Source: Amycolatopsis umgeniensis (GTDB lineage: Bacteria; Actinomycetota; Actinomycetes; Mycobacteriales; Pseudonocardiaceae). Taken from it: a stretch of DNA of 64,000 nt. The notes below the pieces were generated by a model that worked only from the letters and a program-made list of their open reading frames with translations, was not told where the DNA came from and made no database searches. Within the stretch, counting starts at the first letter, position 1; each line of letters opens with the position of its first letter. The translations under genes and the position numbers were made by a program. Below are positions 1 through 8,916 of this stretch, piece by piece. Where the stretch lies: assembly GCF_014205155.1 (NCBI RefSeq), contig NZ_JACHMX010000001.1:868001-932000 (forward strand). The letters are read 5' to 3'.

Positions 1-611
1 GCCCTGGTCAGCGAATCGAAGTACGCCAAGGGCTGATCGACGGCGGTGAGCCACACCGAGTACGCCAGCGAGGCCGCGAACACCGTGCCGAGGACCGCGA
101 GCAACAGCGGGAGCACGTTCCGCCGCGCCCGCCTCGCGATCAACAGCACCAGCCCGACCAGCAGCGGCCAGACCAGGTAGAACTGCCCCTGGATCGACAG
201 GGACCAGAAATGCTGGACGACGCTGGCCGAGTCGTGCTGCGCGAAGTAGTCGGTGGAATCCGCCGCCAGCTGCCAGTTCTCCAGGTACAGCGCGGAGGCG
301 ACGACCTCCTTGATCGTCTGGAACCAGCGGTTCTGCGGCAGCAGCACCATGCTCGCCGCGACGATCAGCAGCAACACGGTGAGCGCGGCCGGGAACAGCC
401 GTTTGATCATCCGGCCCCACATCGGCCGGTATTCGATCTTCCCGCGCGCCGCCGCGCGGTAGAGCTGGCCGGTGACGAGGAACCCGGAGATCAGGAAGAA
501 GGCGTCGACGCCACCGGAGATCCGGCCGAGCCACACGTGGTAGACGACCACCAGCACGCACGCGAGCGCCCGCAATCCCTGGATCTCCGGGCGGAACCGT
601 CGCTCCGCCAC
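1..611 (-). CDS. acyltransferase 3 family membrane protein (partial)
   Basis: Only the N-terminal 203 codons are visible; the C-terminus lies beyond the left edge. The reading frame on the reverse strand begins ERRFRPEIQGLRALACVLVV and carries the family signature: the R-x-E-I-Q-G-L-R-A-L opening, a conserved histidine in VYHVW, then GGVDAFFLISGFLVTGQLYR. These mark the acyltransferase-3 (OafA/NodX-like) family, multi-pass inner-membrane enzymes that O-acylate cell-surface sugars. Several hydrophobic helices follow. The start is placed at GTG 611; an in-frame GTG 12 bases upstream is also possible. Whether a periplasmic SGNH domain follows cannot be seen, so the substrate is unknown. Confidence 0.85.
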   Translation of the reverse strand, partial: MAERRFRPEIQGLRALACVLVVVYHVWLGRISGGVDAFFLISGFLVTGQLYRAAARGKIEYRPMWGRMIKRLFPAALTVLLLIVAASMVLLPQNRWFQTIKEVVASALYLENWQLAADSTDYFAQHDSASVVQHFWSLSIQGQFYLVWPLLVGLVLLIARRARRNVLPLLLAVLGTVFAASLAYSVWLTAVDQPLAYFDSLTR

Positions 612-749
612 ACTCTCCCGCACACAACCACCACCATGATCAGGTCCGCCGACGCGCGGGGACCCTACGGCAGGAAGCTGTGAGCGAGCTGTGGCACCTC
701 GTGACCGGTAACCGGCGCGCCAGGCTCCCTGGAGGGCTCTCGGGAACGC

Positions 750-802
750 GTTGTGAAAGCCACGTTCGCAACGTTGAGGGTTGCGAACGTGGCGTTCACA
801 AC
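750..802. terminator. long intergenic hairpin
   Basis: Two 23-base arms (750-772 and 780-802) are reverse complements with one mismatch, around a 7-base loop. The arms contain CACGTTCGCAAC and its complement. It sits downstream of the dinB-like gene stop at 858 and upstream of the acyltransferase start, so it could terminate the former. There is no U-tract. Its TGAAA end resembles the other intergenic palindromes of this window. Confidence 0.55.
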
Positions 803-857
803 GCCGCCGTCCCGCACGTGAGGCATCGGTTCAGGTGGTCGTGGCCGACCCCGGGGG

Positions 858-1421
858 TCAGGTCGACTTCTGGCCGTCGATGCTCTCGCGCAGGATGTCG
901 GCGTGGCCGGCGTGCTGCGCGGTCTCGGCGATGACATGCGTCAGCACCCGGCGCACACTGCGCACCGCGCCCGGCGGGTTCCAGGGTGCCTCCGGCAGCG
1001 GATGCGTCGCGGACAGGTCGGGGATCGAAGTGACGACCTCCTTCGTCCGCGCCGCCACCTCTTCGTATCGCTTGAGGATCCCCTCGAGCGTGTCGCCGGG
1101 CGACATCCTGAAGTTGTCCTGGTGGTCGATGGCCCACTGCGGGTACTCACGGGCGGTCCCGGCGCCGAGGTCGGCCCAGGTGACGCCTTCCGGCAGGTCG
1201 TAGGTCATCGCGGACGGACCCTCGACAACGAAGCGCAGCCAGCTCTCTTCGATCGAGGCGACGTGCTTGATCAGGCCGCCGAGGCTCAGCTCACTGACCG
1301 TCGGGCTTTCGGCGAGTTGCTCGTCGGTGAGGCCCTGGACGGTGCCGGTCAGCGTGGCGCGGATGGTGTCGAGGGCTTCGAGCAGGTCGGCGCGTTCGGC
1401 GTCGAGGATGGTGGCGGTCAT
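858..1421 (-). CDS. DinB/DUF664 family protein
   Basis: A 187-residue four-helix-bundle protein of the DinB/DUF664 superfamily, whose members are metal-binding and often act as mycothiol- or bacillithiol-dependent enzymes. The visible metal-site candidates are His53 in IKHVASIEESW and the C-terminal H-x7-H-x2-H (162, 170, 173) in THVIAETAQHAGHAD. The start at ATG 1421 has GGAGGG five bases upstream. It is transcribed divergently from the WYL-domain regulator at 1506 across 84 bases, a pairing often seen in actinobacteria, so that regulator probably controls it. The substrate cannot be read from the sequence. Confidence 0.85.
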   Translation of the reverse strand: MTATILDAERADLLEALDTIRATLTGTVQGLTDEQLAESPTVSELSLGGLIKHVASIEESWLRFVVEGPSAMTYDLPEGVTWADLGAGTAREYPQWAIDHQDNFRMSPGDTLEGILKRYEEVAARTKEVVTSIPDLSATHPLPEAPWNPPGAVRSVRRVLTHVIAETAQHAGHADILRESIDGQKST

Positions 1422-1505
1422 CAGGCCCTCCGGGTTGTCGTTTTCTGGCACGAGACCGACTCTCGCAGGGGTAGAGGACAGGATGTGGCCTCTACCGAGG
1501 GCATC

Positions 1506-2492
1506 ATGGAAACCATGCCGAAGACCTCCGCGCGACTGCTGTCGATGCTCTCGTTGCTGCAGGCCCGCCGCGACTGGCCGGGAGCGCTCCTGGCCGAACG
1601 GCTGGACATCAGCCCGCGCACGGTGCGGCGCGACGTCGACAGGCTCCGCGAGCTCGGCTATCCCATCGCGACGGTCAAGGGCCCCGACGGCGGATACCGG
1701 CTCGACGCGGGTTCCGAACTCCCGCCGCTGCTGTTCGACGACGACCAGGCGGTCGCGCTGGCGGTCGCGCTCCAGATCGCCACCACCAGCGGCGCGGGGA
1801 TCGAAGAAGCGGCGATGCGGGCGCTGCACACCGTCCGGCAGGTCATGCCTTCGCGGTTACGGCGCCGGATCGACACGGTGCGGGTCACCGCCGTCGAATC
1901 GCCCGCGAGCCGTTCGGATCCCCGCGTCGACGGCGATGTCCTGCCGGCTCTCAGCGCGGCCGTCCACGCGCGCGAAGTCCTGCGCTTCGACTACGCGGGC
2001 ACCGAACCGCCGCGCCGGGCGGAGCCGCACCATCTCGTCACCTGGCACGGCCGCTGGTACCTCGTCGCCTGGGACCTCGATCGCGAAGACTGGCGCACCT
2101 TCCGCGCCGACCGGATCACCCCGCGCACCCCGAACGGCCCGCGATTCACCCCGCGCGAGCTGCCCGCCCCGGACGTCGCCACCTTCGTCGCGAGCCGGTT
2201 CCGGGGATCTTCCGGCACGGACTCGAGCGAGTGGCCGTGCCGCGGCGAGGTGATCCTCGACCTCCCCGCCACCACCGTGGCGCACTACGTCCGCGACGGC
2301 GTCGTCGAGGAGGTCGGGCCCGATCGCTGCCGTCTGGCACTGGGGTCCTGGTCGTGGGCCGGACTGGCGGCGAGCATCGGGCGGTTCGACGCGGACATCG
2401 AGGTCGTCGGACCCGCTGAGCTGACAGAGGCTTTCGCCGTCTTGGCGCGCCGCTACACGAAGGCGGCCCGCGTTCAGTCCTCTGGATGCTGA
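1506..2492 (+). CDS. YafY-type HTH/WYL transcriptional regulator
   Basis: A 328-residue regulator. Residues about 5-60 form an HTH_11 winged helix with RLDISPRTVRRDVDRLRELG. A WYL domain follows at about 130-215, with the diagnostic HGRWYLVAWDLDREDWRTFR. The C-terminal part is the WCX extension. WYL domains sense ligands, often nucleic-acid derivatives. ATG 1506 has GAGGG four bases upstream; ATG 1515 is an alternative. It is divergent from the DinB-like gene and likely controls it. The next gene starts 48 bases downstream on the same strand and may be co-transcribed. Confidence 0.9.
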   Translation: METMPKTSARLLSMLSLLQARRDWPGALLAERLDISPRTVRRDVDRLRELGYPIATVKGPDGGYRLDAGSELPPLLFDDDQAVALAVALQIATTSGAGIEEAAMRALHTVRQVMPSRLRRRIDTVRVTAVESPASRSDPRVDGDVLPALSAAVHAREVLRFDYAGTEPPRRAEPHHLVTWHGRWYLVAWDLDREDWRTFRADRITPRTPNGPRFTPRELPAPDVATFVASRFRGSSGTDSSEWPCRGEVILDLPATTVAHYVRDGVVEEVGPDRCRLALGSWSWAGLAASIGRFDADIEVVGPAELTEAFAVLARRYTKAARVQSSGC

Positions 2493-2540
2493 TCAGGAAT
2501 CGAGAAGCGGCGTGGAAAGGTTTCGCCCTAATCTCCCCTC

Positions 2541-2936
2541 ATGAAGACAAAACTCCAGGTGAGCACCATCATGTTGGGTGTCGAAGACCTCGACAGGGCC
2601 AAGAAGTTCTACGCCGAAGGCCTCGGCTGCGAGATCGAACAGGACTTCCCCGGCTTCGTGAAATGCGCGCTGGGCGAAGGGTCCCCGTCGCTGGCGCTGT
2701 ACGAACGGGCGGCGGCGGCCGAAGACGCCGGCGTCTCCCCCGAGGGCTCGGGTTTCCGCGGTTCCTCGTTCCACCACATCACCGGCTCCCGTGAGGAAGT
2801 GGACGAGATCTTCCGTGCCGCCGTCGCCGCGGGCGCGACCGTGATCAAGGAGGCGGTGGGAGCCGATTGGGGCGGCTACTCCGGCTACTTCGCCGACCCC
2901 GACGGCAATCTGTGGAAGGTCGCGACAGCGTCCTGA
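2541..2936 (+). CDS. VOC (glyoxalase/bleomycin-resistance) family protein
   Basis: A 131-residue single-domain VOC protein: it opens with the first beta-alpha-beta unit (VSTIMLGVEDLDRAKKFYAE) and ends with YFADPDGNLWKVA. VOC proteins are divalent-metal enzymes or drug-sequestering proteins. At the usual metal-ligand glutamate of the DPDGNLWE motif this protein has Lys, so one canonical ligand is missing and it may be non-catalytic. The SDR gene follows 41 bases downstream in the same direction, suggesting a two-gene unit. Confidence 0.85.
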   Translation: MKTKLQVSTIMLGVEDLDRAKKFYAEGLGCEIEQDFPGFVKCALGEGSPSLALYERAAAAEDAGVSPEGSGFRGSSFHHITGSREEVDEIFRAAVAAGATVIKEAVGADWGGYSGYFADPDGNLWKVATAS

Positions 2937-2977
2937 CACAACCTGCGCGCGGTGATCTTCTGCGCGAGACTGGAGCC

Positions 2978-3772
2978 ATGCGACTGGATCTGAGCGGGAA
3001 GACGGCCTTGGTCACCGGATCGACCCAGGGCATCGGTTTCGCCATCGCCACGGGGCTGGCCAGGGCCGGTGCCCGGGTCGCGCTCAACGGCCGGGGCGAA
3101 GCCGGCGTCACGTCCGCGATCGACCGCTTACGCGGCGAGGTGCCGGACGCCGAAGTCGTCGCGGCGGCGGGTGACGTGTCCACCGACGACGGCACCGCCC
3201 GGGTTCTCGAGGCGGTGCCCGAAATCGACGTCCTGGTCAACAATCTCGGCATCTTCGGGTCGCAGTCCCCTTTGGACATCACCGACGACGAGTGGCGGCG
3301 GTACTTCGAGGTGAACGTCCTCGCCGCGGTGCGGCTCACCCGCGCGTACCTGCCGGGGATGACGAACCGCGGCTGGGGACGGATCCAGTACATCGCCAGC
3401 GATTCCGCGATCGTCATCCCCGCCGAGATGATCCACTATGGAGTGTCGAAGACAGCGTTGCTCGGCGTCTCGAGGGGTTTCGCCAAAACCGCGGCGGGGA
3501 CGGGCGTCACGGTCAACTCGGTGATCGCGGGCCCGACCCACACCGGCGGCGTCGAGGACTTCGTCTACGAACTGGTCGACAAGGATCTCCCCTGGGACGA
3601 GGCGCAGCGCGAGTTCATGCGCCTGCACCGGCCGCAATCGCTGCTGCAGCGGCTGATCGAACCCGAGGAGATCGCCAACCTGGTGGTGTACCTGGCTTCT
3701 CCTCTCGCCTCGGCCACCACCGGGGCCGCCGTCCGCGTCGACGGCGGCTATGTCGACTCGATCGTGCCGTGA
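2978..3772 (+). CDS. short-chain dehydrogenase/reductase
   Basis: A 264-residue classical SDR. The cofactor motif TGSTQGIG is at residues 13-20, VNNLG replaces the usual NNAG, the serine region is YIASDSA, and the catalytic Tyr/Lys pair is in YGVSK. It ends with the typical GAAVRVDGGYVDS. Such proteins are cytosolic NAD(P)-dependent oxidoreductases of alcohols, ketones or 3-oxoacyl groups; the substrate is not evident. The start is ATG 2978. It converges with the flavin monooxygenase gene, whose stop lies 8 bases past its own. Confidence 0.9.
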   Translation: MRLDLSGKTALVTGSTQGIGFAIATGLARAGARVALNGRGEAGVTSAIDRLRGEVPDAEVVAAAGDVSTDDGTARVLEAVPEIDVLVNNLGIFGSQSPLDITDDEWRRYFEVNVLAAVRLTRAYLPGMTNRGWGRIQYIASDSAIVIPAEMIHYGVSKTALLGVSRGFAKTAAGTGVTVNSVIAGPTHTGGVEDFVYELVDKDLPWDEAQREFMRLHRPQSLLQRLIEPEEIANLVVYLASPLASATTGAAVRVDGGYVDSIVP

Positions 3773-3779
3773 GGACGCC

Positions 3780-5597
3780 TCACGACTTGTGGTGCACCTC
3801 CTGGAGCCCGAACACGGGCGTCGGGATCCCTTCGTAACGCGCTTTCAGTTGCAGCGCCAGGTAAAGCGAGTAATGCCGCGACTGGTGCAGGTTGCCGCCG
3901 TGGAACCACAGCCCGTCCTGCCGCGTGGGCTTCCACATGTTGCGCTGCTCCCCTTCCCACGGCCCGGGGTCCTTCGTCGTGTCCGAGCCGAGGCCCCAGC
4001 ACTTGCCGACGCGGTCCGCGGTCTCCTGTCCGACCAGGTCGGCGACCCAGCCGTTCATCGAGCCGTATCCGGTGGCGTAGACGACGAGATCCGCTTCCAG
4101 TTCCGTGCCGTCGGACAGCACCACCTTGTCCCGGGTCAGATGGTCGACCTGACCGTGTGCCAGCTTGATCTTCCCGTCGGCCACCAGTTCCGACGCGCCG
4201 ACGTCGATGTAGTAGCCGGAGCCGCGGCGCAGGTACTTCAGGAACAGGCCGGATCCGTCGTCGCCCCAGTCGTGCCGGAACCCGGCCGCCTCCAGCCGCG
4301 CGTAGAAGTCCTTGTCCCGCTCGCGGATGGCGTCGTACACCGGGATCTGGAACCGCGGCAGGAGCCGGTACGGGATCGACGCGAAGATCATGTCCGCCTT
4401 GTCGGTGGTGATCCCCGCCTGCACCGCCCGCTCCGAATACAGGTCGCCGAGTCCCAGGTCCATCAGGGAATCCGACTTGACGATATGTGTCGAGGACCGT
4501 TGCACCATGGTGACGTCGGCGCCGTGTTCCCACAGTGCCGCGCAGATGTCGTGCGCGGAGTTGTTGGAGCCGACCACGACGGCCTTCTTGCCCGCGTACG
4601 AGTCCGGGCCCGGATGCTGTGACGAATGGTGCTGATCGCCGTCGAAGTCGTCCATCCCCGGGAACGACGGGAGATTCGGCTTACCGGACATCCCGGTCGC
4701 GAACACCACGTGCCGCGGCGTGAGCACCAGTTCCTCGCCCTCGCGGACGACGGTCACCAGCCACTCCTGCTTTTCCTCGTCCCAGGAGGCGGAGGTCACC
4801 TCGGTGCTGGTCCAGTACGGCACCTCCATGAGCCGCGTGTACATCTCCAGCCAGTCGGCGATCTTGTCCTTGGGCGCGAACACCGGCCAGTTGTCCGGGA
4901 ACGGGAGATAAGGCAGGTGGTCGTACCAGACCGGGTCGTGCAGGCAGAGGTTCTTGTACCGCTTCCGCCACGAATCGCCGGGACGCTCGTTGCGTTCGAG
5001 GACGAGTGCGGGCACGTCGAGCTGCCGCAGCCGGGCACCGAGCGCGATACCGCCCTGACCACCGCCGATGACGACGACGTACGGCTGCTGGTCGTAGCCG
5101 AGCCGCGCCTGCTCCTCCTCGCGCTTCTCCGCCCACGACTTCCGTCCGCGGACGACGCCGTGCTCGACCCCTTTCGGCCGCTGAGTGTTGCGCCGCTCCT
5201 CGAAACCCTTGAGCTCACGCAGGCTCGTCAGCAGCGTCCAGGCGCCTTCGTCCTTCAGTCGCAAGTGGCCCTTCGCGCGGCCAGTCGCGGTTTCGAACTC
5301 CAGCCACGCTTCGGTCACGCCGTCGGCTTCGGTCGGTGTCTCGGTGGTGCGGAATCCGGACGGCTCGATGCCGTCGAGACAGGCGCCGAGCAGGCCTGCC
5401 ACCCCGTCGCGGCCTTCGACCGTCTTGATCGTCCAGGTGAAGGCGACCAGGTCGCGCCAGTAACTGTCGACGGCGAAGAGCGTGGCGGCGGCTTCGACGT
5501 CGCGGGTCGCGAGGGCAGCTTCGAACCGGCTCAGCCAGGCGTTGACCCGCGCTTGCGGCGAGTCCGTCGCCTCGATCCGGTCCACCGTCTGTGTCAT
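3780..5597 (-). CDS. SnoaL-like domain fused to flavin-containing monooxygenase
   Basis: A 605-residue fusion. Residues about 15-135 resemble a SnoaL/NTF2-like cone fold (ARVNAWLSRFEAALATRDVE, then WRDLVAFTWTIKTVEG). From about 165 there is a flavin monooxygenase with the FAD motif VVVIGGGQGGIALGARL, the NAD(P)H motif VVVGSNNSAHDICAAL and the late motif DLVVYATGYGSMNGW. It should use NADPH, O2 and FAD to oxygenate a small organic substrate. The start at ATG 5597 has GGGAG six bases upstream. It is divergent from a GAF-domain regulator, its likely activator. The NTF2-like domain may aid dimerisation or substrate gating (inference). Confidence 0.9.
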   Translation of the reverse strand: MTQTVDRIEATDSPQARVNAWLSRFEAALATRDVEAAATLFAVDSYWRDLVAFTWTIKTVEGRDGVAGLLGACLDGIEPSGFRTTETPTEADGVTEAWLEFETATGRAKGHLRLKDEGAWTLLTSLRELKGFEERRNTQRPKGVEHGVVRGRKSWAEKREEEQARLGYDQQPYVVVIGGGQGGIALGARLRQLDVPALVLERNERPGDSWRKRYKNLCLHDPVWYDHLPYLPFPDNWPVFAPKDKIADWLEMYTRLMEVPYWTSTEVTSASWDEEKQEWLVTVVREGEELVLTPRHVVFATGMSGKPNLPSFPGMDDFDGDQHHSSQHPGPDSYAGKKAVVVGSNNSAHDICAALWEHGADVTMVQRSSTHIVKSDSLMDLGLGDLYSERAVQAGITTDKADMIFASIPYRLLPRFQIPVYDAIRERDKDFYARLEAAGFRHDWGDDGSGLFLKYLRRGSGYYIDVGASELVADGKIKLAHGQVDHLTRDKVVLSDGTELEADLVVYATGYGSMNGWVADLVGQETADRVGKCWGLGSDTTKDPGPWEGEQRNMWKPTRQDGLWFHGGNLHQSRHYSLYLALQLKARYEGIPTPVFGLQEVHHKS

Positions 5598-5668
5598 GGC
5601 CACTCCCAAACCTCGGCGTTTCGGCTGTTACCCCGATCACACGCCGCGGGCGGGGACGGCGGCAAGGG

Positions 5669-5683
5669 TTGCACCGTGTTGCA
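5669..5683. promoter_or_regulatory. TTGCA direct repeat in divergent promoter
   Basis: TTGCA occurs twice with start-to-start spacing of 10 bases, one helical turn, in the 158-base region between the divergent monooxygenase and GAF regulator genes. A dimeric activator could bind here; this is inference from position and spacing only. Confidence 0.3.
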
Positions 5684-5755
5684 GCGCGACTCCTTGGCGC
5701 GGTCGGTCCGGCCGACCTATGCTGATCCGTCGACGCGATGGTGCGGAGGTGGCCC

Positions 5756-6949
5756 GTGGGCGTGTTCAGCTCGGTCCCGCCCGGCGCCGACCTGCCGATG
5801 CACGCCCGCGACCTGGTCCGCATGCACGAAGCCGTGATCGGCGGCGGCCGTCCGCGGGTCCGGCCGCGGCCGCTGGTGTCGCGATCGTGGTCGCGTGCGC
5901 TGAGCCTGGGGCTGGCCGCCGACGGGATGAACACCCGGGATTCCGTCCCGCTCGACGAGGTCGCCCGCCGTCGCCGCGCCTCCCCGCTGCGCCACGTCGT
6001 CGAGAGCCTCGGCCAGGTGCTCGGTGCGACCTCCGACACCGCGAACATGCTGCTGGTGGTGACCGACGCCGAGGGCATCATCCTCTGGCGGGCGGGCTCC
6101 CCCGCCGTCAAGCGCCGCGCGGACACCTTGGGCTTCACCGAAGGCTCCGAGTGGACCGAGGCGCGGGTCGGCACCAACGCGATCGGCACCGCGCTCGCCG
6201 AGGCAGCACCCGTGGAACTGCTGGCCGGGGAACATTTCGAACAGGGCCAGCATCCCTGGTACTGCACCGCGTCGCCGGTGCACGATCCGCGCACCGGCGA
6301 ACTGCTCGGCGTGATCGACGTCAGCGGACCCGCGTTGACCCTGCATCCCGCGATCGCCGCGCTCGTGGAGACCGGACGGCGGCTGGCCGAAGCCGAACTC
6401 TGGCGTCACCACCAGCAAGGCCTGGACAAACTGAGGAGGACCGCCGAACCGCTGGTGGCGGGCATGGGCGGTCCGGCGCTGCTGGTGGACGACGACGGCT
6501 GGGTGGCTCACGCCGCCGGCATCGCCCCTGGCGAGCGGATCGCCGCCCCCTCGGAAGGCCAGATCCTCGCCGTTCCCGGTCTGGGCGCCTGCCTGCCCGA
6601 ACGCCTGGCCGAGGGCTGGCTCGTCCGCCCCGCCGACACCGCTCGCCAGGTCCGGCTGGATCTCGAACTCGGGCACGCGCCGATGCTGCGGATGCGGGCG
6701 GGCGACGCCGGCTGGGTGCGCACCGTGACACCCCGGCACGCGGAGATCCTCGTGCACCTTCACGCGACGGGTCCGTCCGGGCTTTCGGCCGAGGCGCTCA
6801 GCCGCGCGCTCTACGGTGACGCCGAACACCTCGTCACCGTCCGCGCCGAGGTCTCCCGGCTGCGGCGGCTGCTCGGAGCCATTGTGGACACCCGCCCGTA
6901 CCGGCTCGCCTCGGGCGTCGGCCTGACGGTCCACAAAGGACTCGAATAG
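5756..6949 (+). CDS. GAF-domain transcriptional regulator lacking an AAA+ module
   Basis: A 397-residue protein whose first 210 residues resemble the sensor half of AcoR-type sigma-54 activators: SRSWSRALSLGL, a GAF domain with EARVGTNAIGTAL, HPWYCTASPVHDP and LLGVIDVSG. The central AAA+ sigma-54 ATPase is absent. The C-terminus (about 325-390, LSRALYGDAEHLVTVRAEVS) looks like a winged-helix DNA-binding domain, a layout known from actinobacterial GAF regulators. The start is GTG 5756, which has GGAGG six bases upstream. It is divergent from the SnoaL-FMO gene and probably controls it in response to a small molecule. Confidence 0.8.
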   Translation: MGVFSSVPPGADLPMHARDLVRMHEAVIGGGRPRVRPRPLVSRSWSRALSLGLAADGMNTRDSVPLDEVARRRRASPLRHVVESLGQVLGATSDTANMLLVVTDAEGIILWRAGSPAVKRRADTLGFTEGSEWTEARVGTNAIGTALAEAAPVELLAGEHFEQGQHPWYCTASPVHDPRTGELLGVIDVSGPALTLHPAIAALVETGRRLAEAELWRHHQQGLDKLRRTAEPLVAGMGGPALLVDDDGWVAHAAGIAPGERIAAPSEGQILAVPGLGACLPERLAEGWLVRPADTARQVRLDLELGHAPMLRMRAGDAGWVRTVTPRHAEILVHLHATGPSGLSAEALSRALYGDAEHLVTVRAEVSRLRRLLGAIVDTRPYRLASGVGLTVHKGLE

Positions 6950-7001
6950 GCGGCTGAGCCGCTCCCGGTTGCGCGGAGACCATGCCGGGTACTCCGCGCG
7001 C

Positions 7002-8237
7002 ATGGAGATACTGCTCGCCGGGGCCGGCGTCCTGGCGTTGTGCGCCGCGGTGCTGCCGAACCTGCTGCACGAACGCGCGCTGTCGATGCCGCTGATCCTG
7101 CTGGTGGGCGGGCTGATCTTCGGGTTGCTCCCGTTAGGACACCCCTACGGCGACGGGGTGCTCGACCCGCGGTCCCATGTGGGCGCCGTCGAGGTGATCA
7201 CCGAACTCGGTGTCCTGGTGTCGCTGGTGGGCGCGGGACTGAAATCGGACCGGCTGATCGGCTGGCGATCGTGGAACTCGACCTGGCGGCTGCTGGCGAT
7301 CACCCTGCCGTTGTCGATCGGCGCGGTCGCCCTGCTCGGCTGGTGGGCGCTCGCCCTCTCCCCCGCCGCCGCGCTGCTGCTGGGCGCCGTGCTGTCACCG
7401 ACCGATCCGGTGCTGGCGAGCGACGTCCAGGTACCGGCGCCGCATACCGACGACGGCCGGGGCGCGGACAACGAGATCCGGTTCACGCTGACCTCGGAAG
7501 CCGGGCTCAACGACGGTCTGGCGATGCCGTTCGTGCTGCTGGCCCTCGTCCTGGCCGGGACGGCGAGCACTTCTCCCGTGCCGTGGTTGCTGACCGAGGT
7601 CGTCGTCCCGCTCGCGATCGCCGTACTGGTCGGTCTCGTCTGCGGCCGGTTGCTGTCCTGGCTCATGTTCCGGGTGCGGCACGAGCGGCTGCGCCTCGGT
7701 GAGTACTCCGACGGGCTGGTGGTGCTGGCCATCGCGTTCCTGCCCTTCGCACTGTGCGAGTGGCTGGGCGGGATCGGCTTCGTCGCGGTGTTCACCGCCG
7801 CCGCGACCATTCGCGCCAGCGAGCGCTCACACGAGTACCACGGCGTACTGCACGAGTTCGGTGACCAGCTGGAACGCCTCTTCGTCGCGCTGGCCCTGCT
7901 CGGCCTCGGTGTCGCGCTGGGCGACGGGCTCCTGGCGGGCCTGAAACTCGCCGAAGTCCTGGTGGCAGTGGCCGCCGTGATCGTCGTGCGCCCGCTGTTC
8001 GGTGGGCTGGCCCTGATCGGCGGCGGCGCCACACAACCGGCGGCGACGGCGATCGCGTTCTTCGGCATCCGCGGGATCGGCAGTCTCTACTACCTGTCCT
8101 ACGCCCTGGGGCACGGCGACTTCCCGATGGCCGACTCGCTCTGGCGCGTCACGGCGCTCACGATCGCGGTGTCGGTCCTCGTGCACGGTCTCGTGTCCGG
8201 TCCGGTGATGCGCAAACTGGAGAACCGGGGCAGCTGA
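7002..8237 (+). CDS. cation:proton antiporter (CPA1/NhaP-like)
   Basis: A 411-residue membrane protein with about twelve hydrophobic helices. The ion-binding region has LSPTDPVLASDVQVP followed by LTSEAGLNDGLAMPF; the acidic residues in the SPTDP and ND motifs are the expected Na+/H+ transport site of CPA-family exchangers. It should exchange Na+ or K+ for protons across the membrane. The start at ATG 7002 (MEILLAGAG) places the first helix at the N-terminus; no strong ribosome-binding site is seen. No regulatory domain follows the membrane part. Confidence 0.88.
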   Translation: MEILLAGAGVLALCAAVLPNLLHERALSMPLILLVGGLIFGLLPLGHPYGDGVLDPRSHVGAVEVITELGVLVSLVGAGLKSDRLIGWRSWNSTWRLLAITLPLSIGAVALLGWWALALSPAAALLLGAVLSPTDPVLASDVQVPAPHTDDGRGADNEIRFTLTSEAGLNDGLAMPFVLLALVLAGTASTSPVPWLLTEVVVPLAIAVLVGLVCGRLLSWLMFRVRHERLRLGEYSDGLVVLAIAFLPFALCEWLGGIGFVAVFTAAATIRASERSHEYHGVLHEFGDQLERLFVALALLGLGVALGDGLLAGLKLAEVLVAVAAVIVVRPLFGGLALIGGGATQPAATAIAFFGIRGIGSLYYLSYALGHGDFPMADSLWRVTALTIAVSVLVHGLVSGPVMRKLENRGS

Positions 8238-8293
8238 ACACGTGAGTTCCGGCTTCAATCACACGAGATCCGGGTCTGATCACGTGAGTGCGG
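8238..8293. repeat. three 21-base-period direct repeats
   Basis: Three degenerate copies of a (T)CACGTGAGTTCCGG-like word start at about 8238, 8259 and 8280, exactly 21 bases apart. They fill the whole gap between the convergent antiporter and SRPBCC genes. The outer copies each contain the palindrome CACGTG. Function is unknown; there is no spacer diversity to suggest CRISPR. Confidence 0.6.
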
Positions 8294-8296
8294 TGT

Positions 8297-8818
8297 CTAG
8301 TCGCGGGGCGGGCGCTGCCACTCCCGGCCCTCGACCCGGGCTTTCAGCCGTCCCAAGGTGGTCGCGATGTTGGCGCGGTTGGTCCCGGCGCGGTCGGGCT
8401 CGCCGGTGATGAAGATGGCGATCGGGATGAACCACCGCGGCACGCGCAGCCAGTTCCGCACGATGAGGCGGCAGCCGTCACCCTCGGGCTCGATGTCGTA
8501 CTCCCAGCGGGAAATCGGCACCAGGAACGGGGTGCGGACACGGTAGGCGAACCGGCGGCCGGGCTCGGCGTCGGTGATCTCGGCGTGGGTCACCCAGCGC
8601 CGCACGCCGTTGCGGTTGCTGCCGGCGAACCAGTTCCCGACGGCGGCCTCGGTCGCGCCGCGGATCCAGCGGGCCTTGCGCAGCTCCTCGGTGCACTCCG
8701 CCATCGCGACCGGGTCGCTGACGAGCCGGTACACCCGCTCGGGCGCGGCGTCGATCGTGACCTCGCCGGTCGCGATCGGTTCCGTGTAGGTCAGGGTGTC
8801 CTTCGGCTTCGTCGCCAT
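8297..8818 (-). CDS. SRPBCC (START/polyketide-cyclase-like) protein
   Basis: A 173-residue SRPBCC-fold protein: beta-1 is in GEVTIDAAPERVYRLVSDP, the usual helix-grip start of this family, followed by the antiparallel sheet (RRFAYRVRTPFLVPISRWEYD) and a long C-terminal helix (NIATTLGRLKARVEG). Family members bind hydrophobic ligands in a deep cavity; some are cyclases, many have no known ligand. The start at ATG 8818 has GGGAGG four bases upstream. It converges with the antiporter gene. Confidence 0.85.
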   Translation of the reverse strand: MATKPKDTLTYTEPIATGEVTIDAAPERVYRLVSDPVAMAECTEELRKARWIRGATEAAVGNWFAGSNRNGVRRWVTHAEITDAEPGRRFAYRVRTPFLVPISRWEYDIEPEGDGCRLIVRNWLRVPRWFIPIAIFITGEPDRAGTNRANIATTLGRLKARVEGREWQRPPRD

Positions 8819-8916
8819 CGCGCCTCCCAGTCGACCCTGTCAGCCCACCAGCACCGGGCGGCACGGTCAAGACCGGCACGGCAACCACAGCACGTTCGCG
8901 CAAACACCGGCCGGGA

